The translations under genes were made by a program, and so were the position numbers. A stretch of DNA of 64,000 bases from Candidatus Limnocylindrales bacterium (GTDB taxonomy: Bacteria > Desulfobacterota > Binatia > UBA1149 > CAITLU01), in assembly GCA_035626395.1 (NCBI GenBank), contig DASPNR010000002.1, positions 250,501-314,500 on the forward strand, given 5' to 3'. Shown one piece after another: positions 63,748 through 64,000 of this stretch (positions are counted from its first letter, which is position 1; every line of letters begins with the position of its first letter). The notes beneath the pieces are model-generated. The model was not told the origin of the DNA and made no database searches. It worked only from the letters and a program-made list of their open reading frames with translations.

Positions 63748-64000
63748 TCAGGGAACGGCGGTGCCGTCGAAGAACTGCTTGGCCAGCAGCCAGGCATCCT
63801 GGCCGATGGCAGCCCCCATCGTCCGGCCGGCGTAATCGTCGGCCCATACGTGGATGCCCGAGAGACGGCGCGAGATGCCGGCGTCGTCGGCCGCATCGAA
63901 GTAAGTTGCCCACTGCAGCGAGATGTCCTCGGCAGGGCCTGCCTCGAACGCCAGGCCTCCCTCGGGCACGTGCACCTCGTGAATCCCGCCAGGGAAGAAC
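63748..64000 (-). CDS. Vanadium-dependent haloperoxidase-like protein, C-terminal part (runs off right edge)
   Basis: The reading frame enters from the right edge; only the last roughly 83 residues are seen, with no start. The end reads LQWATYFDAADDAGISRRLSGIHVWADDYAGRTMG. This fits the C-terminal GGIHxxADDxxGRxMG region of PAP2/vanadium haloperoxidase-type proteins, in which the histidine after Gly-Ile binds vanadate or phosphate. The family assignment rests on this motif alone. The gene is convergent with the TerC gene, 44 bases away. Confidence 0.55.
   Translation of the reverse strand, partial: FFPGGIHEVHVPEGGLAFEAGPAEDISLQWATYFDAADDAGISRRLSGIHVWADDYAGRTMGAAIGQDAWLLAKQFFDGTAVP

Overview
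This is a high-GC (roughly two thirds G+C), gene-dense window with bacterial organisation. Genes run in short operons with overlapping or closely spaced stops and starts, GTG starts are common, and there are no introns, tRNA or rRNA genes. The mix suggests a soil- or sediment-type member of the deltaproteobacterial/Binatota-like groups: large PAS/GAF/receiver sensor kinases, a sigma-54 activator, a Cys-rich secreted protein with a dockerin-like tail, an RND protein with PDZ domains, actinobacterial-style sterol and acyl-CoA genes, and PlsB and Lnt of a Gram-negative envelope. The taxon is an inference and was not tested.

Left third (1-30.4 kb): lipid and sterol-like catabolism. It holds a Rieske oxygenase of the KshA/DAF-36 type, WS/DGAT, PlsB and a HAD-PlsC fusion (storage lipid and phospholipid synthesis), a VOC protein and an SDR. 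Next come an MFS carrier, a CMD protein, a 2-hydroxyacid dehydrogenase, an SMP-30 lactonase, enoyl-CoA hydratase/isomerases, an SCP-x thiolase and a MaoC-type hydratase pair. A CYP125-like P450 is followed by a 3Fe-4S ferredoxin, an acyl-CoA synthetase and two Cys-less Ltp2-like thiolase-fold proteins with two DUF35 partners. A 14-bp site fitting the KstR-type consensus TnnAACnnGTTnnA lies upstream of that last operon. Envelope genes (lnt, a YdbH-like AsmA protein and a DUF1318/YdbL-like lipoprotein) are interleaved.

Middle (30.6-38.4 kb): a phosphate-uptake operon in the order phoU-pstS-pstC-pstA-pstB1-pstB2, followed by an NTase-fold-like protein, a TPM-domain protein and a LemA lipoprotein. 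Two features are unusual. PhoU carries a C-terminal low-molecular-weight-phosphatase/ArsC-like domain whose catalytic Cys and Arg are gone. The two PstB subunits are degenerate in complementary motifs, so a heterodimer would have one canonical and one dead ATP site.

38.4-48.1 kb: a THUMP-type RNA methyltransferase, a 1301-aa hybrid kinase with HPt, a coupled NtrC-family activator, and a second hybrid kinase with a MEDS domain. The roughly 500-bp gap between the activator and the MEDS kinase holds a near-consensus sigma-54 promoter (45254-45268), an upstream dyad and a perfect 15-bp-stem terminator with a T-tract (45484-45541). I interpret this as a roughly 260-nt regulatory RNA. Its hairpins present GGGGA/GGGG loops, suggesting a CsrB/RsmZ-like CsrA-sequestering RNA.

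Right part (48.2-64 kb): a secreted PQQ-dependent dehydrogenase-like protein, an acetyl-CoA acetyltransferase, a PAS kinase, a gamma-glutamyltranspeptidase with a GNAT, an SDR, an RND transporter with a PDZ domain in each periplasmic loop, a DASS/SLC13 transporter with two RCK_C domains, a TerC-like protein and the end of a haloperoxidase-like gene. Long imperfect palindromes recur in three intergenic spaces (12.9, 50.9 and 56.3 kb) and look like one dispersed repeat family.
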